Of a stretch of DNA of 64,000 bases, positions 22,615-34,629 are shown one piece after another. The notes beneath the pieces were generated by a model, which worked only from the letters and a program-made list of their open reading frames with translations, was not told the origin of the DNA and did no database searches. Position 1 is the first letter of the stretch. Every line of letters starts with the position of its first letter. Location of the stretch: NCBI GenBank assembly GCA_036346355.1, contig CM070581.1, positions 50,859,849 to 50,923,848 on the forward strand, written 5' to 3'. The stretch comes from Rhipidocladum racemiflorum. Lineage: Eukaryota > Streptophyta > Magnoliopsida > Poales > Poaceae. The position numbers and the translations under genes were made by a program.

Positions 22615-23929
22615 TGGGAAATTATGCATAATGTAGGCTATCCAAGGATGGCTTGATATGGTTTATTTGCACAAAGCCAAGTTTCATCAAATCATACTTG
22701 TTAATAATTTTCACAAAGCATATTTGAGCAATTCTTTTTAATAATTGAATTATGTAATATTGTAGTGAAGGTTCTAACCACCACTCACTAATATACAGGC
22801 TCTATCCGCCACATCTCAACAAAAACAGGGTTCAATCCATTCACATGGCTCTGTCCGCCATGGTTCACAAAATCAGGTTCCTTCCACCTACCTGGCTTTA
22901 GCTGCCAGAAGCACACCCGAGAGTTCTAACCGCTCCCGGATCCCAACACAAAACATTGTTTAGTTTGAAATCAAAACCCAAAGTCTACCAGTATGAAAGC
23001 ATTCAGCAAGCTTCGCCTTTGACCGTAGGCACGGCTATTCGAATAGTTTTAACTCTGCAGAGGTTGTACAGCTTTACCCACAAGACATGATATTCCCTTG
23101 ATGCCAAGCTATTAGCACACTTCCTTGGGTGTGCCGGCAGGGATATCATGACAAGGCCTTTACAATGTATACGCCTAACCTGACTCACCCGCTGAGGTTT
23201 CACCGCTGTTAGGGTTCTTTCCACCCAGTACAGAAGCCCCCTCTTGCGCCGTGTGAGAAAAACAATAACAACAACAACAACAATGCCTCTTTCCGGCTCT
23301 CACACAACAACCGAGTGGTGAGTCTAAGTTAGGTTTCTACAAATTATTCAGCCAGGTCGTACCATTATAGACATGTGGTTGTACGGTAATGCTTAGAATG
23401 GAGACAGTCATAAGCGTCGGTCCTTAATTGACTTGGGGCGGTACTTGCACAAAAGAACCAAGGCTTGGTCCGCTTCCACCCGACATTCCATGCCGCCAAA
23501 GTCGAAATCATTTTTCATTTTATTTTTATTTAGTAACCCATTGGCAATACTCCTTGCCTATAACTTCCAATACAAATTTTCAAGAGATAATTGAAAGTCC
23601 CACCCATAGGTGAATATTGACCGACAACGAGGCTAAGCATTTCTACCGTACTATTCTATTCCACCAATAGTTTATTTTATAAAATACAAATCTCGGTGTT
23701 TGATAAAAATTATGATAATCAGTTCTATCATCTCCAAAATTCATGAGACCACCAAGATTCCCCCATTATTATCATAGCACTATATAATCCAATCCAATTT
23801 AGTACTCCAACAAGTAAAACCTATACCATGTGCCATCATAGCTCCAAAATCATGCTAAGCTACTGACATCATTGTATATGAAATAATCTCCTCAAAATAT
23901 AAGTCTTCTTAGGGGTTACCCATCATCTA

Positions 23930-24269
23930 TACATCGCTAAATCTTGTAATCTACTTGATCCACCGAGAATAATTCATAATCTCATCTCCGATCATATTTC
24001 ATGAAAGATTCTACAAATCCAAGATTTCATTGATTCATTGCCTATAGCTGTTTCCCTAAACAATGACACCAAGTTGGCTAAACAAATCACATACAATCCT
24101 CATTATTCATAATCCCACCTAGATGGTTATCGCAACACCATACTTCACAAAATTATCTACTAAACCACCGAGTATGATTCTCAACATTATTCACTGAATC
24201 CATCGAGTATATTTGATAATATCATTGACTGAATCATCGAGAATACTTCACGATATCGACTCTAATCAT
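23930..24269. repeat. AT-rich degenerate tandem repeat in LTR B1 (left part)
   Basis: Imperfect units of roughly 36-40 bp contain CCACCGAGAAT or CCACCGAGTAT followed by an ATATCAT-rich stretch. The array continues on the other side of C2 at 33847-34110, showing that C2 landed inside it. Confidence 0.55.
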
Positions 24270-26472
24270 TGTAGCACCCCGGCATTTAATATGCCCGAAT
24301 GCTACCAAACATAAGCTAAACAACAACTAAATACCATATTTAACATAAAATTCCAGCAAAGGTGCATAGGCTAAAAACCGAGATTTCGCAAAGACCTCCT
24401 TTGTTTTATCATGAATTTAAGGAGCAGCAATAATATGGCATTATATGGCAATAAGAGAAACATCTAAAACAGCAATAAATAGAGTCTTAACGACAATAAA
24501 AGACTAACATCAAGCTCTTAAAGTTCCAAGTGTCAAACAAACAATAGAACTCTCATTAACCAAGCTAAGACTTAATTTAAAGGCCATCACACGCAATTTA
24601 TTATCCAACTAAATGAATTGACTTGGGGAAACATTAAGGTGAAGCAACGTGTGAGCGTGTGACTATTCCCCTTTCCGCATGCCGTTCTCATGGTACCTAA
24701 AACAACAAGAAAACACAAGGGTGAGTTCGAAAACTCAGCAAGCATACTGCAATGGACAACAAGCATAACAACAAGTCAATAACATCTTTCATCATGTATA
24801 ACATCTCATTCATGAATACTTATCAATATCATCATCAATTTGTATGCGATGTAATGCATTGCTCCAGACCCTCTGGAACCTCATACCGGTATGGGAAGTA
24901 CACACCCGTCGGTGTGCACCCTTTCCCCCTTCCATCCCGAAGATGGAGGGTGCCTACTCGCTTCCAAACACCACGTGGATGGAATCACGACATAGGACTT
25001 ACTCAATGGCGTTCCGGACTAGTCATAACTTTCTCATGACCTTGCCGGACTAGCTATGACTTTCTCACCGCCTCGCCCTATCTCATGACATGCATGCAAC
25101 CATGCCAAATATCATATTCAATTCACATATTAACACATGGCATCATAATATGTTAAACATGCTCATCATATCATATCAATCATTAAAACATGGCAAGTGG
25201 ACATATATCATGTAGGCAATTCCATCTAATTTCAACATGCAACCTACAACTTGCTATCCATCACAACACACTTGCCTCAACCACGTGCAGCGGATTGGCG
25301 GGAAGAAGAGGGAACTCCGGGTCACACCACCTGCACATAGGCATCACACACTCACAATCATAACCTCAAAACAGTACACACGCCCCATCTAACCCGACAT
25401 TGCCAACTACTGCAAAACCTAAAAACAGAGGTTCTGTCGGCGGGACAGCAGCCTTACAAAAGGCATAACTTGAGTTCTGGGACTCCAAATCGAATAAACG
25501 AGTACACCGTCGCGAAGCTTAGGAAATTTCCCAACTTTTTCTAGTTATAGGGAAAGACTGATTCGGACTCTAAAATTGTTTAATCTACAGATTACCACAA
25601 TCTGTTCCAGTTACGTCACAGATTTTTAGGCGCTCGGTAAAACAGCCATAACTTTCAAACGGCTGATCGGAAATTAACGTGCTTTACGTCCACGGAAAGA
25701 TAATTAAATTATCTACAACTTCCTAGAAGTCCGTACGGTCTGATTCGGATTCTAAATCGACGGAAACTCGAACCCTAGTTCGACTGCTCAATCTGCCCGA
25801 AAACAGAAACGTGGACAAGTTTAGATCTAACCCAAATTACTTCAAACCAACGCCTCCAATTGATCTAAAAACTTGATAAACACCCTAATAACAGTACCTA
25901 GATCAAATCCAAGGATCCCCAAGATCATACCTTGGCCCGATGCACAAAACTCCAATGAATCTCCTCGCGAATCGCTCCTCGCTCCACGCTCCTCGCTCCT
26001 CGCTCCACGCTCCTCGCTCCTCGCTCCTCGCTCCACGGGGCGACTCCACGAGGTGCAGGGGTGAGAGGCCACCCAAAGGCAGCAAGGGGTGGAGGAGAGG
26101 TGGTGGAGAGGTGGGGAGCAATGGGGCAAAGGGGAGGTGGAGGCGCACAAGAGGGAGAGGGAGAGGGGAGGGGCTAGGGCTAGGAGGGAAGGGGTGGGGC
26201 GCACCAACAGCAGCATGGGCGCAAGGGGCTGGGGGAGCCCCTTTTACCAGCCCTCAACCCAATCCTAGTCCGTTACGGAGTCCTAATCCATCCCACCAAA
26301 GCCCACCAAGGCCCAAAACTCCTCAGGAAGGCCCAAACCAAAACGGCCCGGAAAGCGGCCCGAAGCGTTATTAACCCCGATCCTTATGATTTTAACCTTA
26401 TTTCCACATCTCATACTGTATTTAACCTTATCATGTTCAAAAATTAAGGATACGACACTCAGAGGTGTCACA
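24270..26472 (-). repeat. 3' LTR of chromovirus C2
   Basis: It runs from TGTAGCACCCCGGC to GAGGTGTCACA on the plus strand and is 2203 bp long. It is nearly identical to 31620-33841; differences are mainly missing single bases in short G/C runs. It contains the hairpin at 24721-24742 and the 7-bp minisatellite at 25973-26036. Confidence 0.92.
25973..26036. repeat. 7-bp minisatellite CTCCTCG/CTCCACG (3' LTR of C2)
   Basis: About nine 7-bp units alternate CTCCTCG and CTCCACG. Because 7 is not a multiple of 3, every frame gives a repetitive Ser/Arg/Glu-rich translation (EERGARS on the minus strand), which is not a protein signal. The other C2 LTR has the same array; C1 has about three units. Confidence 0.85.
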
Positions 26473-26484
26473 TTCTTCCCCTTC
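26473..26484 (-). other. Polypurine tract of C2
   Basis: The minus strand reads GAAGGGGAAGAA directly before the 3' LTR start (TGTGACACC). This is the expected position for second-strand priming. Confidence 0.75.
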
Positions 26485-26572
26485 AACGGGATTCGACCTC
26501 GAATCTAAACGCACCAATCACGAAACCAGCCAAAACCAAAGACAGCCAGATTTTCACATCACATACCCGAGG

Positions 26573-29500
26573 TGAAAAGCTCGGGATACTTCTCGCATGC
26601 GAGATTCCAGCTCCCAAGTCGCTTCTCTCTCGGCCTGATGTGACCACAAGACCTTGACAAACTTAAGCGTCCTGTTCTTCATCACTCGCTCTGAAGTCCC
26701 CTGAATTTCCACAGACGGGACTCGAAGGTGAGGTCTGCTGAAGCACTAATGGTTCCAATGGAACCACCAACTCGAGATCATGCAAGTATTTCTTCACCAT
26801 CGAGACATGGAACACATTATGCACACCTTGCATGGATTCCGGTAGCTCTAGGCGATAGGCCAACACCTGCCAACTCGGGCGAGGATAGGAAAAGGCCCAA
26901 CATACCTTGGGTGAGCTTTCCTTTGGTGCCAAACGCACCACACCCTTGGTGGGAGATACTCGCAAATGCGTTATCACCCACCTCAAACTCCAAGTCTCGC
27001 CGCCTCACATCGGCATAGCTTTTTACGTCTACTCTGCGCTGCGAAGGTTCTGCCGTACCTACGCCCACGCGATCAATAGTCTGCTGAACCCAATCCGGTC
27101 CAAGAAGCGCTCTCTCGCCTTTGCATCCCAACAAAGTGGCGATCTGCACTTCCGGCCATATAGTACCTCATAAGGAGCAGCCCGGATCTTTGGAATGATA
27201 GCTGTTATTGTAAGCAAACTCCGCAAGAGGCAAATGATCCTTCCAGCTACCTTTCCAAGCCATCACACAGGCCCTGAGCATGTCCTCCAAAGTTTGGATG
27301 GTACGCCGCATCGCCCATCCTGTCTGAGGGTGAAAAGCGGTACTAAGGCGAAGGCTGCGTACCCAAAGCACTCTGCAAACTCTCCCGAACTTGGAGACGA
27401 ACTTCGCATCGATCGAGAGATAATGGTCTTGGGTACACCATGCAATCTCACAATCTCCCGCACATAGATGGGAGCCAACTCGCTCATTGAATTGGTCGTG
27501 CGGATGGGAATGAAATCTTGCGCAGACTTCTTTGAGACGGTCCACCACAACCCAAACAGCATCCTTCCCTCGAGGAGTGCAGGTAAGCCGACCACAAAAT
27601 CCATAGAGATGTCATCCCATGGCCACGAGGAATCTCCAAAGGTCACATGAGGCGGTGGGGCGCTTAAGCTCAGCTTTGATCTTCGGCAAATCCCACAAGA
27701 CGCCACATACTTGGCAATATCCACTCTCATCCTTCTCCACCGTAAATTCTTCTTCAAGTCCATGTACATCTTGGTCTCTCCGGGATGGACCGTGTGCTGG
27801 TGCGATGAGCTTCTCTCGTAATGTCTTCTTTCACTTGAGATTTACGGGGCGCCTGAGGCGGCCCTGAAACCTCAAAACTCCCGCATCATCAACGGTAAAG
27901 TCTCCGACTTGCCATCCTCAAGCGTTCCTCACTGCTGGAGCAAGCGATCATCTTCTTGTGCCTCCCTTTGCGGCTCGAGGAATCGGCCCGACTCAAGAAT
28001 CAATTGAGTTTCAGCTTGCACGATCCCGCAGCGATGAGAGACTCCCAAGCGCTCAAAATCAGCAACAAGACAATCAACAACAGGGGCATTGTCTTGGAGA
28101 GCGCTCGGCCACCACATTTGCCTTCCCGGATGATACCTTGGATAGTGAGGTCATAATCCTTTATCAATTCTAGCCACCTCCTCTGCCTCAAGTTCAAATC
28201 TTTACGAGTAAAGATGTACTTGAGGCTCTTGTGATCGATAAAAATATCACAAGATTCGCTGCACAAATAATGCCTCCATATCTTCAATGCAAACACCACG
28301 CGGCTAGCTCAAGATCATGGGTGGAATAGTTACGCTCATGCTTTTTCAGCTACCTCGAAGCATAAGCAATCACCTTGCCATTTTGCATGAGCACACAACC
28401 AAGTCCCAGCAGAAGCATCGGAATAAACAGTGAAGCGCTTCCCCGGTTCGGGAAGGGTAAGAAACGAGGCAGTCACTAACTTCTCCTTCAAAGTGCAGAA
28501 GCTGTGCTCACACTCTGCGATCCACCGAACTTCATCCCTTCGAGTCGGTTGTGAAAGTGGCTTGGCAATGATAGAGAAATCCTGCACAAAACGCCGATAG
28601 TATCCAGCCAACCCAAGGAAACTACGCACCTCTTTGACATTGGAAGGCCTCTTCCAATCCAAAAGCTAGAGACTTTGCTAGGATCTACCGATATGCCCTC
28701 TGGATTGATGATGTGGCCAAGAAAACCCACTTCAAATCCGTAACTCGCACTTTTTCAGCTTAGCAAAGAATTGATTCTCCTCGTGGTACTCAAAGACAAG
28801 CCTCAAGTGTCGCTCATGCTCCTCTTACGATTTAGAGTAAATCGAATGTCATCGATGAACACTACCACAAACTCATCAAGGTACTTGTGTAGCATACTGT
28901 TCATCGCCTCCATAAAGACAGCGAGAGCATTAGTTAGTCCAAAAGACATAACTTTAAATTCATAATGCCCATACCTAGTGGAGAAAGCGATCTTCTCAAT
29001 GTCCTGCTCCCTCACACGGATCTGATTATACCCCGATCAAGATCAATTTTGGAGAACACCTTTGCTCCTTGAGTTGGTCAAAGCAGATCCTCGATGCGAG
29101 CAAAGGATACTTGTTTTTGATCGCTACTTGGTTAAGAGCACGATAATCAATGCACATCGCCAACTTCCATCCTTCTTGAGACGAAGAGGACGGGTGCTCC
29201 CCATGGCGATACGCTACGCCGAATGAAGCCTTTGGCCATGAGATCCTCCAATCGCTTCTTCAACTCGTCTTGAAAAGGTCGAGCCAAGCGGTATGGAGAG
29301 ATAGAAATAGGTCGAGTGCCGGAGCAAGATCAATACGAAACTCCACATTCCTCACGGGAGGTAGACCAGGCAACTCGTCAGGGAACACATCAACGAACTC
29401 CTTCACTACAGAAATCTCCTCAATGGGAATCGAGGAAGATGGCTTCTCAGACAAAGTCATGAGGAAACCCAACGACCTCAAACGCCACCGAGAAAACAAA

Positions 29501-29895
29501 CTAGTCAAAGCAAAGGCGGAGGCCGGAGGGTATGCCACCCTGAAAGGTCAACTCTTCCCGGCCAGGGCCTGCAAGGCAACAGCTGTCTTCCGAAACAACA
29601 GATCTTAGCACGGCATCGATGCAGCCACCCATGCCCAAAATGACATCAAAAGGAGCCAATCGATCACCATGAGATTGGCAAAGAAAACCTCATCATCAAT
29701 GGCAATGGTGCAACCAGGGCAAACCCAAGAACTAGCAATCAACCCCAGAGAACTGACTAACACGGACTTAGAAATCCATTTGGACTCCCAACTTAGCTCT
29801 ACTAGCAAACTCCGATTTACACAAAGGAATAGGATGCATCGAATCGAGCAGAACAAAGGCATCAACGGAATCCACGAGTAGAGTACCGAAACCAC
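26573..29895 (-). pseudogene. C2 pol: protease, RT, RNase H, integrase, chromodomain
   Basis: The order on the minus strand is as follows. Protease remnant near 29595-29895 (SEFASRAKLG). Reverse transcriptase about 28690-29360: VEFRIDLAP near 29345, AFSTRYGHYEFKVMSFGLTN near 28970, the catalytic box VVFIDDI near 28850 and GFLGHIINPEGISVDPSKV near 28715. RNase H about 28000-28460: FTVYSDAS, then FIDHKSLKYIFTRKDLNLRQ. Integrase about 27170-27770: CGICRRSK zinc-finger half, DDISMDFVVGLP with the first catalytic Asp, STAFHPQT, SWKDHLPLAEFAYNNSYHS. C-terminal part about 26660-27010: VHNVFHVSMVKKYL. Chromodomain about 26573-26700: VMKNRTLKFVKVLWSHQ. At least six frame changes break it. The parts are all present, so this looks like a recently active autonomous type. 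Confidence 0.87.
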
Positions 29896-31294
29896 CTCTG
29901 GATGCCCTACCGACTCGGCGGTCGGCCAGCGTACACTCTTGGTGGCGCCGAGACGTATGAGCCCGACTCAGGTGATGCCCCAACAAGGCTGGGGCGGAGG
30001 AGGCAAGCGAGGAGGAAGCGGGGCAGCGGCGGGCACCAAGATCTACCCGGTGGCGCCCACGCAAAGGGTGGTCGAGAAGCAGGGGCAGCCATCATGTGCA
30101 CCGATCCTCTGGAAGACGCCGCTGGAGTGGGAGGAGAAGACACCGTCTCCCACTTGATGATGCTACCGGGTTCATCCGGCCAGACTCGCCCCATATGGCC
30201 GGGCTTGCCCACGGTGGTTGCAACTCCCGGTCCAACCACACTCTGAAGCACGGTGCTCGCCACCGCACTTGAAGCACTTCATGCCCTGCCAGTCTGGGGC
30301 ACAGAATACCGCTCGCGAAGAAGATGGCCCGAGGCGGCCCCATCTTAGCTCCCCGAGGGGAGCCACATCTCCCTTGAACTTCTTGAAGGTGGGTCGAGAG
30401 GACCCACCTCCTCCACCAAAGGTCCTCTTCGGCCCTCGCTGGGCCGCAGGAACCCTGAACCTCCCAGGTTACGCTTGTCCCGAGAGAGCTCCAACTCGAG
30501 CTCCATGCCCTTCGCTTGCTCCACCACAGAGCGAGAAGTCACGAGGCACATCGCCCCCATGACAACTCTGAACTCCTGGTTGAGGCCCCTACGGAACCTC
30601 CTAGCTTTCTCCCGATCGTTTACCGCCACAGTGCAGACGTAAGCGCACCACGCCGTTGAACTCCTTCTCATACTCTGCCACCGAGCCTCTTTCCTGGGAA
30701 AGAGTGGTCGAGTAAGCTCCATCCTCTCAAGGAAAGACTGCAGGTGGAACTTGGCTCGAAGCGAGCTACAAAGTCCTCCCAGGTGGCTGAACCAGATCGG
30801 GGTTCTAGCGGCCGAACCCCTCCCACCGGATATCGGCTTGGCCCTTCAAATGAAAAGCCACAAAGCGAGTCCTCTGAACCGAGGTCAAATCTAGGACCTC
30901 AAACTGCCTCTCCATGTACCGCAGCCAATCTGCGGACTGGATCGGCGTGCCTGCTCCGTCGAAAGTGTCAAGACGGAGGGACATCCACTCCCGGAGACTC
31001 ATCCTCGGCTCCGGTGCAGCGGGGGCAACAACAGGGGCCACTGCAGGGGGAGGCACAACAGCAGGGGCTGCCCGCAACTGCTGGCGCAGCTCCTGAATCT
31101 CCCTCTGCAGAGCCTGGACTAAATCTTCATTGGCGGCGGGCACCCCCGCCCCCGACCGCACAGCTGGAAGCTCCTCCTGAGCTGGCCCACGAGCATTAAG
31201 CGAAACGCTACCCTCGAATGCACTCCTCAACTCCCTGGGAGCCTCGCCCCTGGCCTCCACGGCCACGGCGTCCACGGCCTCTACCCCTCGGCAT
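29896..31294 (-). pseudogene. C2 gag with CCHC zinc knuckle
   Basis: The likely ATG at 31294 starts MPRGRGRGRRGRGG, a basic N-terminus. After a frame change come a short coiled coil, LVQALQREIQELRQQL, and a capsid-like block: LDTFDGAGTPIQSADWLRYM, FEVLDLTSVQRTRFVAFHLK. More capsid sequence (VAVNDREKARRFRRGLNQEF) follows at 30345-30722. A nucleocapsid knuckle CFKCGGEHRASEC is at about 30238-30280. Several frame changes are needed to connect the parts. The gene packages the element RNA into virus-like particles. Confidence 0.82.
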
Positions 31295-31605
31295 GGCTGC
31301 TTAGACAGACAACCACCCAAACACCAAAGCACACAATCAAGATCATAGATCAAACATCATCATAAGCATATTCCTTATCACATAATCAAGCGCGATGCAT
31401 TGATGAACCAAAACCCATCCTACTGTGCAACCAAGTGTGTCAGATTTTAGATTAGTTATACCACTTTTACAAGTTTTAACGTTGCTATCCTATAACAAGG
31501 TTTTAGTTAGAACCTAAGCCATGTTTCTAAGTTATTCCACATCACATTTTAGTTGTACCCTATAGCATGACACTAAAAATTCACATTCCAAGGACCTACA
31601 ACCTC
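31295..31605 (-). other. C2 5' leader between PBS and gag
   Basis: This is the untranslated leader. The 200 bp next to the PBS (31415-31605) match C1 at 5690-5872, while the sequence closer to gag does not. This marks the part retained by the non-autonomous partner. Confidence 0.7.
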
Positions 31606-31617
31606 GCTCTGATACCA
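31606..31617 (-). other. Primer-binding site of C2 (tRNA-iMet)
   Basis: GCTCTGATACCA on the plus strand is the complement of TGGTATCAGAGC, two bases from the 5' LTR. Confidence 0.9.
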
Positions 31618-31619
31618 AC

Positions 31620-33841
31620 TGTAGCACCCCGGCATTTAATATGCCCGAATGCTACCAAACATAAGCTAAACAACAACTAAATACCATATTTAACATAAAA
31701 TTCCAGCAAAGGTGCATAGGCTAAAAACCGAGATTTCGGCAGCACCTCCTTTGTTTTATCATGAATTTAAGGAGCAGCAATAATATGGCATTATATGGCA
31801 ATAAGAGAAACATCTAAAACAGCAATAAATAGAGTCTTAACGACAATAAAAGACTAACATCAAGCTCTTAAAGTTCCAAGTGTCAAACAAACAATAGAAC
31901 TCTCATTAACCAAGCTAAGACTTAATTTAAAGGCCATCACACGCAATTTATTATCCAACTAAATGAATTGACTTGGGAAACATTAAGGTGAAGCAACGTG
32001 TGAGCGTGTGACTATTCCCCTTTCCCGCATGCCGTTCTCATGGTACCTAAAACAACAAGAAAACACAAGGGTGAGTTCGAAAACTCAGCAAGCATACTGC
32101 AATGGACAACAAGCATAACAACAAGTCAATAACATCTTTCATCATGTATAACATCTCATTCATGAATACTTATCAATATCATCATCAATTTGTATGCGAT
32201 GTAATGCATTGCTCCTGACCCTCTGGAACCTCATACCGGTATGGGAAGTACACACCCGTCGGTGTGCACCCTTTCCCCCTTCCATCCCGAAGATGGAGGG
32301 TGCCTACTCGCTTCCAAACACCACGTGGATGGAATCACGACATAGGACTTACTCAATGGCGTTCCGGACTAGTCATAACTTTCTCACCGACCTTGCCGGA
32401 CTAGCTATGACTTTCTCACCGCCCTCGCCCTATCTCATGACATGCATGCAACCATGCCAAATATCATATTCAATTCACATATTAACACATGGCATCATAA
32501 TATGTTAAACATGCTCATCATATCATATCAATCATTAAAACATGGCAAGTGGACATATATCATGTAGGCAATTCCATCTAATTTCAACATGCAACCTACA
32601 ACTTGCTATCCATCACAACACACTTGCCTCAACCACGTGCAGCGGATTGGCGGGAAGAAGAGGGAACTCCGGGTCACACCACCTGCACATAGGCATCACA
32701 CACTCACAATCATAACCTCAAAACAGTACACACGCCCCCATCTAACCCGACATTTGCCAACTACTCGCAAAACCTAAAAACAGAGGTTCTGTCCGGCGGG
32801 ACAGCAGCCTTGCAAAAGGCATAACTTGAGTTCTGGGACTCCAAATCGAATAAACGAGTACACCGTCGCGAAGCTTAGGAAATTTCCCAACTTTTTCTAG
32901 TTATAGGGAAAGACTGATTCGGACTCTAAAATTGTTTAATCTACAGATTACCACAATCTGTTCCAGTTACGTCACAGATTTTTAGGCGCTCGGTAAAACA
33001 GCCATAACTTTCAAACGGCTGATCGGAAATTAACGTGCTTTACGTCCACGGAAAGATAATTAAATTATCTACAACTTCCTAGAAGTCCGTACGGTCTGAT
33101 TCGGATTCTAAATCGACGGAAACTCGAACCCTAGTTCGACTGCTCAATCTGCCCGAAAACAGAAACGTGGACAAGTTTAGATCTAACCCAAATTACTTCA
33201 AACCAACGCCTCCAATTGATCTAAAAACTTGATAAACACCCTAATAACAGTACCTAGATCAAATCCAAGGATCCCCAAGATCATACCTTGGCCCGATGCA
33301 CAAAACTCCAATGAATCTCCTCGCGAATCGCTCCTCGCTCCACGCTCCTCGCTCCTCGCTCCACGCTCCTCGCTCCTCGCTCCTCGCTCCACGGGACGAC
33401 TCCACGAGGTGCAGGGGTGGGGAGGCCACCCAAAGGCAGCAAGGGGTGGAGGAGAGGTGGTGGAGAGGTGGGGAGCAATGGGGCAAAGGGGAGGTGGAGG
33501 CGCACAAGAGGGAGAGGGAGAGGGGGAGGGGCTAGGGCTAGGAGGGGGAAGGGGTGGGGGCGCACCAACAGCAGCATGGGCGCAAGGGGGCTGGGGGGAG
33601 CCCCTTTTACCAGCCCTCAACCCAATCCTAGTCCGTTACGGAGTCCTAATCCATCCCACCAAAGCCCACCAAGGCCCAAAACTCCTCCGGGAAGGCCCAA
33701 AACCCCGAAAACGGCCCGGAAACGGCCCGGAAACGTTATTAACCCCCGATCCTTATGATTTTAACCTTATTTCCACATCTCATACTGTATTTAACCTTAT
33801 CATGTTCAAAAATTAAGGATACGACACTCCGAGGTGTCACA
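31620..33841 (-). repeat. 5' LTR of chromovirus C2
   Basis: The LTR is 2222 bp, TGTAGCACC...GGTGTCACA on the plus strand, with the transcription direction on the minus strand. A TATA-like GGTAAAAGGGG (minus strand) is near 33600-33612, about 235 bp into the LTR. It contains the hairpin at 32071-32092, an exon-like block at 32623-32685 (acceptor-like TGTGCAG, ending GAGGCAAGTG) and the minisatellite at 33329-33393. Confidence 0.92.
33329..33393. repeat. 7-bp minisatellite CTCCTCG/CTCCACG (5' LTR of C2)
   Basis: This is the same array, and nearly the same unit order, as 25973-26036 in the sister LTR. Confidence 0.85.
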
Positions 33842-33846
33842 ATCAT

Positions 33847-34110
33847 TTAGGCTACAATCCACCGATAGCATTTCATAACGTCATGTATTTAATCCTTCAC
33901 ATTATCACCTCTAAATCATCTACTTTAATCCACCAAGAATACGTAATATTATCATCCACTAAACCACCAAACATTCTGGATCATTCACAATCTCCATAAA
34001 TGATTATCATATAATATTCTTTTTAAGATCCACCGAAATATAATTCACCACTTATTCTATTTGATCCACAAGTATGCCTCCCAATATTATTTATTTAACT
34101 TTACCGACCA
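33847..34110. repeat. AT-rich degenerate tandem repeat in LTR B1 (right part)
   Basis: It continues 23930-24269: imperfect units with TCCACCGA or CCACCAAGAAT plus an AT-rich tail. B2 lacks most of it. Confidence 0.5.
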
Positions 34111-34546
34111 TTATTCTTCATATCATACCTCTTCCCACTCTTCCCCAGTTCATACTAATTATACTGCGATTCGCTACCACACTCCAACTCCGCAATATTG
34201 AAACTACCACCATTCCCGAGTTCTTTGTCATAATAACGACTATTACCACATCATCACTAATAGTCATCTAACTCCAATTTGCATTCCATCCCATTATTAT
34301 TTATCTAAAATGTCTGTCAAATAGTCTTTTCCCTTAATTAAAGAATACCTTTCCAAAAACATTTATATTGGTGGAGTACTTATACTAGGGCGACAAAGGG
34401 TCAGGGATAACAATATCAAGGAGGTATGGACAACAGGTATAACTAATAGTCTAACGTTAACATCATCATTTTAGGTAAATAGCAATGCAGTTTATAAAAC
34501 ATTGGAAAGCATTTATAAATCATGGGATCAACGTGCGTCAAGGAGA

Positions 34547-34629
34547 CTTGCCTCGGTCACAGCGAGAAGGTTGAATACTTGAAGTCCAGCGACGGCGTCG
34601 GCGGACTCGGCGGGATCGTCGAGTACGCG
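34547..34629 (-). other. Exon-like module of LTR B1
   Basis: The minus strand codes RVLDDPAESADAVAGLQVF and ends GAGGCAAGT. It is homologous to the B2 module but the acceptor-like TAG has become TAC here, so this copy would be a poor splice site. Confidence 0.4.

Larger units (their letters stand above)
24270..33841 (-). mobile_element. Chromovirus C2 (Ty3/gypsy, Tekay-like), full length
   Basis: This is a 9.57-kb element with two near-identical LTRs, PBS, gag, pol with RT, RNase H, integrase and a chromodomain, and a polypurine tract, all on the minus strand. A perfect target duplication ATCAT lies at 24265-24269 and 33842-33846 inside LTR B1. The integrase C-terminal sequence (VHNVFHVSMVKKYLHD) followed by chromodomain-like sequence (FVKVLWSHQ, EATWELE) points to a chromovirus, most like the Tekay/Del clade. 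The coding region needs many frame changes. The LTR pair differs largely by small indels, so insertion is recent and the frameshifts may partly be consensus errors. Confidence 0.9.

Noticed and set aside
33229..33816. 195-residue open frame with repeated LLAPRSS
   Set aside because: It results from the 7-bp CTCCTCG minisatellite and G-rich LTR sequence; the sister LTR reads differently because of indels.
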